From: Magnolia sinica | Lineage: Eukaryota > Streptophyta > Magnoliopsida > Magnoliales > Magnoliaceae | DNA length: 64,000 bases | Direction: 5' to 3' | Assembly (NCBI RefSeq): GCF_029962835.1 | Contig: NC_080588.1 | Location: forward strand, 29,373,501 to 29,437,500 | In this document: piece after piece, positions 33,743 through 45,825 of the stretch | How positions within the stretch are numbered: the first letter of the stretch is position 1 | Layout: every line of letters begins with the position of its first letter | Program-made: the position numbers and the translations under genes | Notes under the pieces: model-generated | The model's input: the letters and a program-made list of their open reading frames with translations, nothing else | Databases searched by the model: none | Told to the model about the DNA's origin: nothing

Positions 33743-34740
33743 CAATAATGGGCCTGGAAGGATTAGGATTTATGACCAGTTCTGATTGATCCTTCAATGA
33801 CATGTTTCTTCTTGGATCGACTTTTCTCTAGACGGGGATAACTCCATTATACAAAGTAAAATAGCAAATGACTCGGCAAATGATCCTAGTTTAGAGATGT
33901 ATAGAGAAGACAATAGGATTTACTTTGGTTTTTGGTTATTTTGGTTGTACCGCACTTCACATGAACTTTGGTGAAAATAAGAAATGGTCTAGCAGAACTA
34001 GGCAATGAAGGATATAAATGACTTGATGCGGCTCGATTTTGGTAGCACTAAAGGTAAGTTCAGTGTTACCGAAGTCTTCTTGGAACTCAAAAGATCTCTA
34101 GGACTGAATTTCCTATTATGCACAATTCTAAAATGGGATTCCATGGCATGATTGAGAGGAAAATTCAGCATGAAATTATCAAAATGTTTGGAGGCCAAGA
34201 ATCCTTAGATTTAACAATTACATCAAGCATCAGGCTTAATCCTTTGATTTGACTCTAATGCATATATAGGAGGCATGATCCTCAGATATATCCATATAGG
34301 CAAAATGAACCAATAATCATTTGTTAGAAATGGTTTATCAATAGGATATGAGTATTATAATATGTGTATCAACCTTTTTTGGTTCAAGGCAAGTATCATA
34401 TTATACATGACATTTCAAAAGATATGCATGATACTTGTTATGAAGATACTTTTTATCAAACTCCATGAATGATCAAGTATTTGTATGTAAATTGATTTAA
34501 CAATAATATGCCTTTTAACAGTCTAGAATTAAAAGATGGGTCAAGGAAACTTGTTGATTTACATGGACCAGATGTTACAAGGGCCAGAGTAATTTCAGGG
34601 CATTTGTGTTTGTTTTGTGTTACCCATTTGGTAACCATTTTCTTTGAGCTAGGGAGTATTTCTCTGAGTGACTTCCAAATGATTTAGACGTGACTTTGTG
34701 ATTTGTCTTGGAAGTAACATTAAATTTCTTGACCATAGGA
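31663..34740 (-). mobile_element. Copia-B internal region without recognised pol
   Basis: Next to the 3' LTR lies a non-coding stretch with two purine tracts (31663-31674 and about 31906-31922, minus). Then coding-like text at about 32430-33180 on the minus strand includes EITPLMLGKLPDLLVTHISP and CLNDPSVWKEVTRTLCDELM. I do not recognise it. Its place corresponds to the extra downstream frame of Sireviruses. From 33.2 to 34.7 kb I see only AT-rich sequence and a (TA)n run. Confidence 0.6.
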
Positions 34741-34749
34741 CATTCCTAT

Positions 34750-36190
34750 TTGTAATGTCCTATCTTTCACAGTAATGACAATCAACTGAATCTTTCTGAA
34801 TAGTTGAATTTGTCATCAGTGATGAGGTGGAGGAGGATTCCGATTCATATCCTAGGCCTGTCGTATATTTGGATTTTCTTCCCATGCCTAGAAGTTTCTC
34901 AAAATTTTCATTGCTTTGAGTAAACTTTCGGGTTAGTTCAGTTGTCTGATAAGAATATTTTACTTTCACATTTAGTTTCTTGTTTTTTCTTTTCAATTTT
35001 TCAACTTTTAATTCTAGAAGTTCAATTTTCTATATTAGATTGTCAAAAGTTATGCTTCTAACTCTAATTCCTCTCCCCTTTTTAATTTCCTCAAGATCAA
35101 GTTTATCTTTCTCATCTAAATTTTTGAGAACGGCTGTAGTGGTGGAGGCCATGAGAATCTTCAGTGACTTTGTGTCTCCATCACTACTTGACTCATCTGA
35201 ATCTGAATTTGAGTCGTCAGTGTCATCCCAAGTGGCTGCCATAGCTTTTCCTTTGGATTTCTTTGTAGGACATTCAGTGGATATGTGTCCAATTTTTTTA
35301 CAGTTATAGCATTAAAGATCTTTGGACTTTTTAAAAGATTTGTCTATCTAGCATTTGTTGTCCAATTGTTTCCCATTAAAGGACTTGCCGCGGTTCTTGT
35401 TAAAGAATCTTTTGAACCTTTTGGCTAGGAGAGTCACTTCCTCATCATCTTCTTCATTTTTAGATTCTTCATCTTCCATTATGGTTTTAGAGGTTTCGAG
35501 GACATTGGTTTTAGATTTTGTGGGAGGTTTGAAATGTAGCTCAAAGTTTTGTAATGATTCGACAAGTTCTTCAACTTTCATCTCATCAATGTTCCTACAT
35601 TCCTCTATTGTGGTGTTTAGAGTTGAAGCTTTTCGATAGGGATCTTAAGATTTTCCTACAGATTTCGGGTACCGGAACTTTTTCACCTAGTCCTCTCATA
35701 GAATTGCATATGACATTCAATTTTGTGAAAAATTCCATGAAGGTTTCATGTTCTTTCATTCTTATGCTTTCGAATTGGGAGGTTAGTAGTTGCAGCCTTG
35801 ATCTTTTTACTATGTTGGTTTCTTCATGGGTGGTTTGCAATAAATCTCATGTTTCTTTCGAAGTTTCACACATATTGATTTGATTGAACACTTCTTGTGA
35901 AACTCCACAGTAAATAGCGTTTATGGCTTTAGCTTCATGTAGTTTCATCTCTTTATCATATGTAGTGCATTTCTCTTTTGGTTTTGGTTTGGAGACAGTT
36001 GTATTGTTATTTAGTACCACTTGTTCAGTTGGAGGTACATATCTATTCTCAACAACTTCTTAAACTTCAGTATCCAAAGCTTGTAGAAAATATGACATCC
36101 TGGACTTCCAATAAGAGTAATCTGAGCCATCAAAGAGAGGAGGCCGAGTGACAGCTGGTCCTTCTTTACTCATTATTCCAACTTCTTGTT
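34750..36190 (-). mobile_element. gag region of Copia-B
   Basis: Minus-strand pieces read TTHEETNIVKRSRLQLLTSQ, LGEKVPVPEICRKILRSLSK and MKVEELVESLQNFELHF, with a Ser/Asp-rich linker and NFEKLLGMGRKSKYTTGLGY near the end. This matches Copia-A gag in content and order and the Sirevirus gag type in general. It is broken in several places. Confidence 0.85.
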
Positions 36191-36231
36191 TGGATCTTCC
36201 TCTAGGTTATTAAGCCTTTTAAGAGGAACCC

Positions 36232-36243
36232 GCTCTGATACCA
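36232..36243 (-). promoter_or_regulatory. Primer binding site of Copia-B (tRNA-Met type)
   Basis: The minus strand reads TGGTATCAGAGC, an exact match to the initiator tRNA-Met primer site of copia elements, two bases from the LTR edge at 36246. Confidence 0.95.
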
Positions 36244-36245
36244 AT

Positions 36246-38113
36246 TGAAATTATGGTTTGCACCGCACTAGTAGAAGTATGGAACTATTCTATTAGTCAT
36301 AGAAGGGGGTGAATAGAACTTTTTAAATATTTCCTCTTATTTAAAAACTTGATTGCCTAACTCAAACGATTATTTAATTAAAAGCAAGTAAGGCAATATA
36401 ACTCTAATGGCTTCCAAGCTAGTTAGAGGATCCAATCACAAAGGCTATTAGAGATATGCAGATATAATAACTAGCCTAGTGTTGTGTTCTTGTGTGTGAA
36501 ATGTGCTTCCTATCGATGAATCGCATTCAGTCAATCCTGTATACTAAATTAAACATTCGAGCATATATAAGCATGATTAAACAGATGTGCAAATGACATT
36601 CCAAACACAAACATTTATAGTGGTTCGGCTACGTGCCTACTCCACTCCTGGCATCCACACTCAATCCTAGAGTGGACGAGATTTCACTATCAATGGTTTT
36701 AAACATGTTCGCCAATAACCTTTACAGTCCTACACTAAGGACATAATTTATGCTCTCCGCAAGAGAAAAGGTCCTACACCTAAAACCCACGTTTAGGCCC
36801 ACCGGCTAAGGTCCCACACAAAGCACCTACATTTAGGCCCACTAGCCAAGGTCCCACATAAGGCACCCACTTTTAGCCCCACTGGCAAAGGTCCAACACT
36901 AGGAACCTAATCAAGTTTGTGGATAGCAAACTCTTAATCTCAATCCTACACGAGGAAAGAGACTAAACTTTTAAACTCTTAAAATTACACTTACTTGTCG
37001 GATTGAGTTCTTCTCTTGTAGCTTGTCTTGGATTGCTAGATCTTCATGCTCTCAAGCTTGAATCAGCTTCCTGGTGCTCCCCCGATTGCGTCGCTTAGAT
37101 TTACCTATTGGCTTAGCTTCACGATATAAAAAAAAACCTTGCATCTGATATACCTATAAAGGTGACCAAGGTTATGGGAGTGGGTTGAATCTCTAACGAA
37201 GGTTATAAGTGGGTTTCCTAAGAGATTCAACTGATGGATACACTAGAGTATGATTGAGATTAAGGATATACCTATAGGTTTGGTCTTAATACTCTAGTGA
37301 AGGCTTGAGATCATGTTATTCATAAGTTCGAGCTTTGAATGCTCTTAAAATGATGAATCACAATGAAGAGAACATGAATCTTATATGGATAGAGTCTAGG
37401 TAGGCTAGGATAAGCTTGGGTTCCACTATGGACTCTTAATAGCCTTAATCCATACTTTTTGTAAGTTCTTACAAGCCATTTTTATAGATAAAAGCTTCCA
37501 ATGGATAGAAAATGGCTATGGCTAGTTTACGGTGCTATAGAAGTGACCTTTGGTACCACCGAACTTGCTTCGGTAGTACGAATTATCTATCAATAGTATC
37601 GAATTAAATTCCTAATTTGGTGATTGAAAACAGTCTCTTTCAGTGGCATCGAACTTTGTTCGTCGGTGGTAGTCGATGACATCGAATTATCCTTGTAAGC
37701 TTGCTGGACTGTTTTCAGCCCCTTCGGTAACACCGAAGGTATCTTCGGTGGTACCAAAGGTGCTTTTCGGTGGCACCTTCGTCCTACCAATAGTGGACAG
37801 ATTTTCATGTTTTTCCTGTTTTTTCTAATAAATCTTTCACCAACTTGGGACTTGCTTAAGCCAAAATTATAGATTATAAAATATGGACTAGGGATTGACT
37901 TAGAATAAATGACTTAGGTGGGTTTTCCTATTTGGGTTGGGATCATTTATTTGCATGATTTAAGATCGTAGAAGCAATCCTTTGTCTTCAATGTGGCTTC
38001 GATGCTTTTGATCCAGTTGTGTCGCCGGTCTTCACTTGTCAAGAACTCATCTGACTACAAGACACAACTAGTCACGTAATTGACAAACATGAGTGCAAAT
38101 AAGTGCACTAACA
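36246..38113 (-). repeat. 5' LTR of Copia-B
   Basis: The LTR is 1868 bases, uninterrupted, from TGAAATTATGGTTTGCACCG to AAGTGCACTAACA. It gives the unbroken version of the place where Copia-A landed in the other LTR (around 37600). It includes a run of TTTAGGCCCACYRGC units at about 36780-36890. GTAGT follows at 38114-38118. Confidence 0.93.
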
Positions 38114-38118
38114 GTAGT

Positions 38119-38458
38119 CTCCAATTTAATTAGAATTTCAATTAGAATGGAGTGTAGATATTTACCCACTTTAATCAGTGATTGTTCTTAATCTGACAAA
38201 GCCTGAATCTTAGAGAGTTTCTACAATGAGTCGACTCAGTTCAACCCAGCCCTCACCAAACCTACATATATTATAATTTTGGATTTCTCATCTGCACAAA
38301 ACACCTGAATTTGTGTAAAACCTAATGTTTACTGAGGTTACAAGGTATTTTAGAATAACAACTTACCTCCTTCATTTGACTCAGATCTAAGATGATCAAG
38401 TGACTCTATGACTTTTTTTTTGAGATAGCGTTCGAGCTCTCTCTTTCCGTCGAAAATT

Positions 38459-38499
<41 letters not shown>

Positions 38500-40850
38500 T
38501 CTTCTTCTTCTTCTTCTTCTTCTTCTTCTTCTTCTTCTTCTTTTGAAAGAGTGTTAGAGGTGGTGTGTGTGAAGAGCAACGTCGCTCAATCGTGATGTTA
38601 CATGATATGTAGGCAAGTTGTGCACGACCTTTGTTTAGCAACTTTAGGATATAAACCATGGTCCAATTGGTTATTTGGTTTGGTTTAGTATTTAAAAGAA
38701 TGTAGACGTTCAGATAGGCCATCTGGTGTATGGATTTGATCCAGGATCGGAATTAAAACAACGAGCAATGATCCATGTTTGATTGGAGAAGATGATTGTC
38801 ACTTTATTGGTAGATTTTAGTTTGTTGCATGTTTCCTCGAACAACCTTTGATGGATGTCTTAGATTTATCATATAAATCTTGTGGACAACAAAAATCAAA
38901 CGTCCATCAAGCTTGATTGGTAGGTTTTTGTGAAAGAAAATTCTGAATAATGCAGGTTAGTTTCAAGAAAATTAGCAGGATAATGTGTTAATGTTTACTT
39001 TTCTTGACTCCTTACCTTGTTAGGAGACGTCAAAATTTACCTTGAGGAGGATTGGACAATTCAGATCTTCTAGCTGAGCAGATACATGGAGTTTGGTGGA
39101 AGGAATTTTTGTCTGTACGTATCCTTCAGAAGCTGTAATAGAGGGCGAAACTTCCATTTCCAGACTAGTTTCAATGATCAGGTGGGGCCCACTATGTTGG
39201 GTTTTTGAAGAACCCACTTTGTCCATCTGTTTCCTTGTGTCATGTTAGGACACAATATTGAAAATGGGACATATCCACCACTCAGGTGGGCCACACGGTT
39301 TTTTACGGAGTTTTGAATCTGGAGGAGATTTCCTTCAACACATCTTATGTAACATGAGGTAGTTGCCTGTTTTCAGTGTGTATAAATTGGGGCCTATTGT
39401 GATGACTTCTTGAGAAATCCACTCCCTTCATCGGTTTTGTAGGGTCATCTTAGGGCACGGGACAAAAGATGGAGTTGATCAGAGGCTTATCTTGAAAGTT
39501 CTCCCAGCAGGCATTAAAACATACTTAATGATTTTAATTAACGGTCAACACTTAAAGATAAGCAAATGATTAGACAAATTTTGATGGTTGATCAATGACA
39601 GGAAGAGTTTAAATGTGAAATTCACCTTTTACGCCAAAATGAAAGAATTGACTCTAAAACTGTCAACATTCAAAGGTGTAGTAACATGGATCGAGGCCTA
39701 AATTTTATATGATCTCGTAGTCATACGAGGCCAAATTGTGATCCAAATTTGAGTTGTAATTGATGGTGTAAAGTGGTTTATTTGGAAGGTTCGAATTTAG
39801 AAATAATTGGTAGGCTTAAAACTTTTAACTTCGCAGTTAAGGAAAGGCGTACCAAGGTGGGGTTCTCATATTTCACACTTGGTCCTTATGATGAGCAATC
39901 AAAGTCTTTCATATGAAGGAAAATATCCTACTCTATAACTATATACAGGCTTTTCTCACTCGATGGAACCAAAATCAACGGTTAAGGGGCTGATTTGTTA
40001 ACTGAGCCACTTTAAAAATGATCTAAAGGCTGAAATTTGACATGTATGGTTATTTTATGACACATAGGTATGTTATAAAATTTCACATCAAAGGGATAAT
40101 GAGAATCATGTGATCTAGAATTTAAGGGTCTAGGTTAATGGCATTTTCATAATTATTGTTGATCTGAGAGTTTTGAAAAATCTAATAGTTCTATATGGTT
40201 ATAGGTACGTTTCTAAGCAATTCTTACAAAATAACTTATATTTAAATAATTATGAATAAGGAATTATTCACCAAATTAATTAAGAAAATGTACATATATT
40301 AAACCACATAATGGATGGTTAGATAACATGTTAAAAATAGTTAAACTTGATAGTTAGTACTCTGACTATGTATGTAGGTGGATGTATGATCAATTTCATA
40401 AACGGATGAACACAAATGGGTTTTTGGAGTGATTAAGAAGTAGAACATGTATACAATTAGGTTCAAGTGACTTGTTCACATGTGTAAGTTCTTCAAATTG
40501 TAGTTCTAATGGGGGGTTAAACATATTTATAGGTGGTGAAAAAGATGAACGGATCAAAATTTCGATTCGATACATGTATGAGTGGATGTAGAGATCAGGT
40601 TGTTAGTTTACTATGATCGGGTGGTCCAAACTCCAATTAGACGGTCAAATATCTTTACCTAGCAATGAATAATTAACTGAATGACCAGTTATCATGGACA
40701 AGTAAGAATTCTTTGATATACGATAATTCTGTGTAAAAAATCAATGGTCGGATAACTTGGTCTATGGAAGAAGATTATTTCCAATGATCATTTATATGTG
40801 ATGTTAGAATTGGCTAAATTGGTATCATACACATGTACATACTATGTTAG
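38119..40850. other. Intergenic repeat-like DNA without a recognised gene
   Basis: No gene is recognised. The stretch contains the CT/CTT microsatellite listed separately and a GGTGGGCC-type dispersed repeat at about 39170-39480 (GGTGGGGCCCACTATG, CACTCAGGTGGGCCACACGG). The rest is AT-rich unique-looking text. The minus-strand frame at 39020-39226 is open but matches nothing I know. Confidence 0.5.
38462..38542. repeat. (CT)n (CTT)n compound microsatellite
   Basis: About 17 CT dinucleotides are followed by about 15 CTT trinucleotides. The Lys- and Arg/Glu-run frame read from the other strand is a product of this repeat. Confidence 0.97.
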
Positions 40851-42900
40851 ATTTCATGGTAACACTCGAAAACTTTCAATACTCGGGTATTGAAAAGTTC
40901 GAGGTGTTACGATCTACCCCCTTAACAAAATTTCGTACTTGAAATTTAATTACTTATACCATTTACGATGATTCCTTTTATTAAAGTTTTAACTATATTC
41001 CTCATGAGATAGGTATATATGTGTCTATGTGGGTATAAGTGCATATAATTGGCTACATGAAATTGTGACACTATAATCTACCTCGCTTGAATGAAAATCT
41101 TGACATTGAGATTTATATACGTATAATTATTTTATTTATTCATGTATTTAATTTAATAGAATTACACATATTATTTCTCTCATTATATAAATTTTTATTT
41201 ATTTATTTATTATTTTTTTTTTGTTCTTAGTGTTCAGAGCCATGGAAAGATGGTTATAGTAGGGCTAATCCTGATACACTAAACTCTTGCCTAGCCAGGG
41301 TAGTGAGTTCTTTGGTATCATCCATTTCGGGTGAGTCTTAAACTTCTGCTATATCAGGGCATTGAGTTCATTGGTAAGCGCCCGAGATTTGGTATTTGGA
41401 TTAAACTGCTTATACTTTGATAGAATATGGTTCCGTAAGTCCATGGTCCTGATTGCTCTAGATTCTTGGGAAATATTATGCACCATTTTTTTAACACCAT
41501 AAAACTACCCTAGGTTTCATGAAGGATAGACTTAAATTATCCATCCATTGTTGAACCTAAGCTTTAGTCTTATCATGTATATGAAGAGTTGTAAATTCCC
41601 ATAATCATTTTATATTAATAGTCTATCACTCCCAGAATTTTAATTCCTAAACCATATATTTAATCTAAGTCCATAGTTTAGTGAGTGTTTCATCCCTGTA
41701 AGGTGCAAAAAGACTTGTTGTCCAACAATATTTTTCACCAACTTTCAATACTGTTGGATTTTTCTAGATTTTTTTGTAGATCCAATAAAGCTAAAATTTT
41801 AGAGGGATGTTTCTGGAGACCTATTTGAGATACCAGAAAAGTTTCAAAATTTTTTGATAAGTCTAACTACCGAGACTGGCGGAAGTTTCTTAACATGTCA
41901 ATTTTGACAAAAGATTTTTAGGAAAATGGGAAAATATCCAATTCTGGTTTGGGAAACTTGTTTTTCTTTCTTAGAAATCCATTTAAGGATGAATTTTAGT
42001 CCATAATAAATTTATTTAAGAGTTTGAAAGTTTATTTCGACGGTACCTAGATTCATAGTCTCTAAATTCCACCTCTAACTTAATATTTTCAATGGAGAAC
42101 CTGAATATGGATTTCTAATTCATTAACATCCTAGTTCCTTTGGGAATTCGCTTAGTATATGTATCTAATTCATGATCCTATCCTAGTCGCGTAAAGCTTA
42201 TGATGGTCCATGCCCACAAGCCCAATCTCATTTTCATGCTCTGATACCAACTGTAATATCCTGAGTTTTTGTGCCCCGAATATGATTTTTGTTACTGGTT
42301 TTAGGCTTTATCGGTTTGACCGGCACCCCTATCAATATGATTGACCATGGACAACAACGAACATACTGAGTTTGTGCTATGTTGGTCTAACCAATAGGAT
42401 TGTCAGATCCGGTCGGTCCGACCGATAGACTCGGATAGTCACCAATCAAATTAAAATTTCTATTTTAGCCTTTATCAGTCTGTCGGTCAAATCGAAAAAA
42501 TCGAGGGTCTAACGATGGTTGGTCATTATTGATTCGAGCTATTAACTAGTTATTTTACAGCCATTGTAAATAAGTTTCTTATAAAATAACATTAGGTTTT
42601 TTGGTATTTTCATGGGTTTTTAGTGCAAGAGAAGCCTATGTGATTCCATGTTCATATACCTCATCATATGCCTCTAAACCAATGAGTTTTAAGTCATCTT
42701 CCTTGATATTAACACTTTAATGAGGATTCTAACCTCCACCTTAAAGATGAGCTCAAATTCCACCATTCTCTAGAGTTAGACTCAACCGTATTGGTATACT
42801 CATTGTCTAAATCCTCTAGGTGAACCTCTAGGAATTACAACCTTCTATTAGTTGTAGAAGATTCACCTAATCTCTCATCACCTTGGTCACCTTAAAGGAG
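40850..42900 (-). mobile_element. Remnant of a short LTR retroelement (minus strand)
   Basis: At 42238-42250 the minus strand reads TTGGTATCAGAGC, the tRNA-Met primer site. It is followed outward by TGTAATATCCTGAG, an LTR-like start (on the plus strand, 42252). At about 40909 a GAGGTGTTAC border is followed by CCCCCTTAA, the complement of a purine tract. These are the expected two inner borders of one element, about 1.3 kb apart, with no coding content between them. I could not match two LTR copies to each other, so the element is either strongly eroded or a deletion derivative. A GGTCGGTCCGACCGATAG motif lies in the right LTR-like part. Confidence 0.45.
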
Positions 42901-43059
42901 CACTTCATGCAAGGTGTTTGATCTTAGAGCTGAAGACTTGAAAAAATATTAGCATCAATAATCAGGGGAGCGTTAGGAGAGCTTTTTAAAGTACGAAAGA
43001 GCATTGATCAAGCAACCCAAGATGATACATCAACGGGGCCCAATTCGATAAGTAAGGTT

Positions 43060-44010
43060 GTCATTTATCGAGTTCATGTAAACTCCTTCCTTATGTATGA
43101 CTAACTATAAGAGTTTGATTGCCAAACTCGATTAGGTTCTTGTGTATGACCTAAATCTAATCATTGTGTATAACCAAAATTTAAGTTCTTGTATAGGCCG
43201 CCGAACACAGGTGTGTACGTGTTAGTCTACGTGGGAGCCTTCAATGAGAGTAAACATAGGTCCTTGGACTGTAACTGAGGTTCGTGGTGAGCCTATAAAA
43301 AACTATATAAGTCTCTGAGGGAGTCGGTCCTTGTGTAGGATTGTAAATGTTAAATGCGAATCTAATTTAAAACCTTCGATAATGAAATATGGTACACTTA
43401 TGGGTTGAATGCGTCCACCAAGAGTGGAGTTGGAAAATTGAATCACTATACATGCTTATGTTTGAAATTGTCTTAGCAATTGAAATTGTTTAATTATGCT
43501 TATGTGATTATTTAAATGAATTATATTATGCATGATTGCCTTCGGCGGGAGTGTACGTTAGGTAGGTCTTTGTGTAAGGCTATAAGGGTTACAGGTGAAC
43601 TTGATTTAAAATCTCCGATAATAAAATCTAGTACACTGATGGGTTGAGTGCGTCCGCTGGGAGTGGAGTAGGAAAATTGAACTACTATTCATGCTTATGT
43701 TTGAGATTGTCTTTGGGCACTTATTTAATTATACTTTTGTGATTAATTGATGAATTATATGTATGTATAATTAGATGAATGTCAGGAGTTGATAGTTAGC
43801 ACATCTCACACACATTTACACTATCTTGTTTATAAGCTAGTTGCTTCATAGGAATATTATGTGTAGTCTATGTGATTGGGCCTTCAATTGGCTTAGAAGC
43901 CTTAGAGTTAATTTCTTTACTTAGCTTAAATGTCATGTTAGTTTAAGTAAGCAATTGTGTTTAATTAACTAAAATTTTAATTGGTCCTAATCACCCCCTC
44001 TAAGACATAG
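43060..44010 (+). repeat. Copia-LTR-like sequence with an internal about 238-bp tandem duplication
   Basis: The segment 43326-43541 is repeated at 43564-43785. Shared text includes TGTGTA(A/G)G, AAAATCT...CGATAAT, GGTACACTTATGGGTTGA versus AGTACACTGATGGGTTGA, GTGGAGT and CATGCTTATGTTTGA. The right end, CACCCCCTCTAAGACATAGC, resembles the LTR end of Copia-A (CCCCCCTTCTAGGACATA). I therefore read it as a related LTR fragment. Confidence 0.5.
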
Positions 44011-45360
44011 CATTCGTTCTATAACTCCGCCAAGCTTCTACACATATAGACCGACGACTGCTCAATTTCAAGGAAGTGTAGGGAAGGTTGGCATAGGCAA
44101 GTAAAATAAGCCACAGGGAGTTCTCCATCCTCCTAGAATGCCTTAAAATTCTCATGCCAATGCTTAAGTCACACCTAACTCAGTGAAATCAGTTCTACAA
44201 AGTCAGCCCTTCAAAGGAAGGCAGCAGGATCAAGAGCAAAGTCAGAATTAGGGACGTCTGACTATCCCTTTTGAGTAAAAAAAAAGTGTCAGATTTCCCT
44301 CTTTCTTTCTCACATCTTAGTCAACCTCAAAACACATTTCATTCCACACATTCCTAATATATTATTTATTATCATTTGCATTCTTATTTGTTATATTTCT
44401 ACCCATCTTTTCATTTATCTTCTTCGCTTTCCTGGGGTTACTTGACTCCGCCTAGCAAAGCTAGGATTTCTTTAACTTTTGCCTACTTGGTCGTCTTAAA
44501 GGACTATGGAAGCAAGCTAGATATACAAGCAACTGTAGACTTAATTTTCTTGAAAGTCACATATCTCGTAGAGTAGAGACCACATAGTGTGTGGGTAGAA
44601 GAGGGTTCCTAATCCCTTCTTTTTCTGTCACCAAGACCTTTACTCAAACTACCGGTCACAGGCCAATCATTGGAGTCCTTTAGGTAAGAGGATTTCACAA
44701 TGCCCCGACCTTGGCACAAATCTATAGACTCTAGCCAACTATAGATACAATCAAGCCTGTTTGACTAGTGGCGACTCCAAAAATTTAGTTGTAACATTTT
44801 TCTAGCCACCTTTAAAAGGAATTGCACAACTAAAAAAAAAAAGAAAAAGAAAAAAAGAAAAACAAGAAATAACCAAATCAAACATAAACACCCCGTACCA
44901 AATAAAGAGTGGCCTCTGCGCGAGCTTCCTCCCTTTCTCTTTGTGATGGACTACATTCCATTTAAAATTCTTGGAAACGGGATAAGAGGAAACACAAATA
45001 TCATCTTGGTCCAAAACTCCCTCACCCTCGTAAAAAGATCTGAAGGTTGGGCATTTAACTCCTATTGTTTCTTTTGTGTGGGCAACTTGAGCGGATGGAC
45101 GGAGTGGATAACATAAACACCACGAGTGTACCTCGCAGGGCTCAGGGTTAAAGTAACCGCTGTAAACGGTAGGTTGCGACCACATATGATGGGTTCCCAA
45201 GTATATGGAACATACTTTTGGTACGCGGTTCATGGGAAGACAGACCAACAGCCTTGGATCGCTGGACCATCGGTGGGCCCAACTTGTTATGTTCCAAGCC
45301 TCTGTAGATGCGGATTGCAGCCTGAGAATGACCGTATTGTGGTGGTACTCAATAGTCCTC
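44011..45360. other. Intergenic sequence upstream of the PPR gene
   Basis: No gene is recognised. At 44775 TGGCGACTCCAAAAATTTAG resembles the leader of some gypsy elements. The 190-residue minus-strand frame at 44802-45374 has an Arg/Trp/His-rich composition and a phenylalanine-rich tail and matches nothing I know, so I reject it as a gene. Confidence 0.5.
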
Positions 45361-45365
45361 ATTAG

Positions 45366-45735
45366 CCTCACCATGATGTATGTGTTTTAACCACGCCATG
45401 CATTCATTGGATTATTATTTTAGGCCATAAGCTAAAATATAGGCAGATGTAAGTCTCACGTGGACCACATCACAGAAAAAAACAGTGTTGATTGAAGACC
45501 AGCCATTAAAAACTTCCACAGTAATTTTTATTCCTCATCCATCGTGTTGATTATGTCATATAGGCTTGAATGAAAGGAGAACACAAATATCAACTTCATC
45601 CAGAACTTTTTGTCGCCCCAGTAAATTTTTTAATAGTACCACTGCTTCTTGTGGTGTGGTCCACCTGAGATTTGGTTCGGCATCGAGAATGGACAGACGG
45701 CGTAGATAAAACACATACATCATGCATGGTGGGCC
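45366..45735. repeat. Foldback (MITE-like) repeat in the upstream region of the PPR gene
   Basis: The left arm at 45369-45398 (CACCATGATGTATGTGTTTT...) is the inverted counterpart of the right arm at 45698-45731 (AAAACACATACATCATGCAT...), differing by a four-base gap and a few changes. The interior holds CACGTGGACCACATCACAG and GGTGTGGTCCACCTGAGATT, again inverted to each other. The text belongs to the same dispersed repeat group as at 10.5, 39.2 and 61 kb. It ends about 90 bases before the PPR start codon. Confidence 0.7.
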
Positions 45736-45825
45736 CACAAAGCACAGTCATCGCTACTGACTGTGTTAGCAAGCAATCCGCGTCCCCCAGCCGCTTTCCT
45801 CAAAATTTGAATTTATTCCCGTGTC

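Larger units (their letters stand above)
19218..38113 (-). mobile_element. Copia-B: Ty1/copia (Sirevirus-like) retrotransposon, host of a nested copia
   Basis: This fossil element on the minus strand has LTRs at 36246-38113 (5') and at 19218-20655 plus 31170-31662 (3', split by Copia-A). The target duplication GTAGT flanks it at 19213-19217 and 38114-38118. The primer site lies at 36232-36243 and a purine tract (minus) at 31663-31674. The internal part is only about 4.6 kb. Gag of the Sirevirus type is recognisable at about 34.75-36.2 kb, but I see no protease, integrase or reverse transcriptase. The element is thus heavily eroded or a deletion derivative. Its LTRs differ more from each other than those of the nested Copia-A, as the nesting requires. 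A (TA)n run lies at about 33688-33740. Confidence 0.9.

Noticed and set aside
39020-39226. Minus-strand open frame of 68 residues
   Set aside because: No recognisable domain, no neighbours supporting a gene, and it overlaps the edge of a dispersed repeat.
44802-45374. A 190-residue minus-strand open frame before the PPR gene
   Set aside because: It has no recognisable domain, ends in a low-complexity Phe/Leu run, and overlaps repeat text; probably chance.
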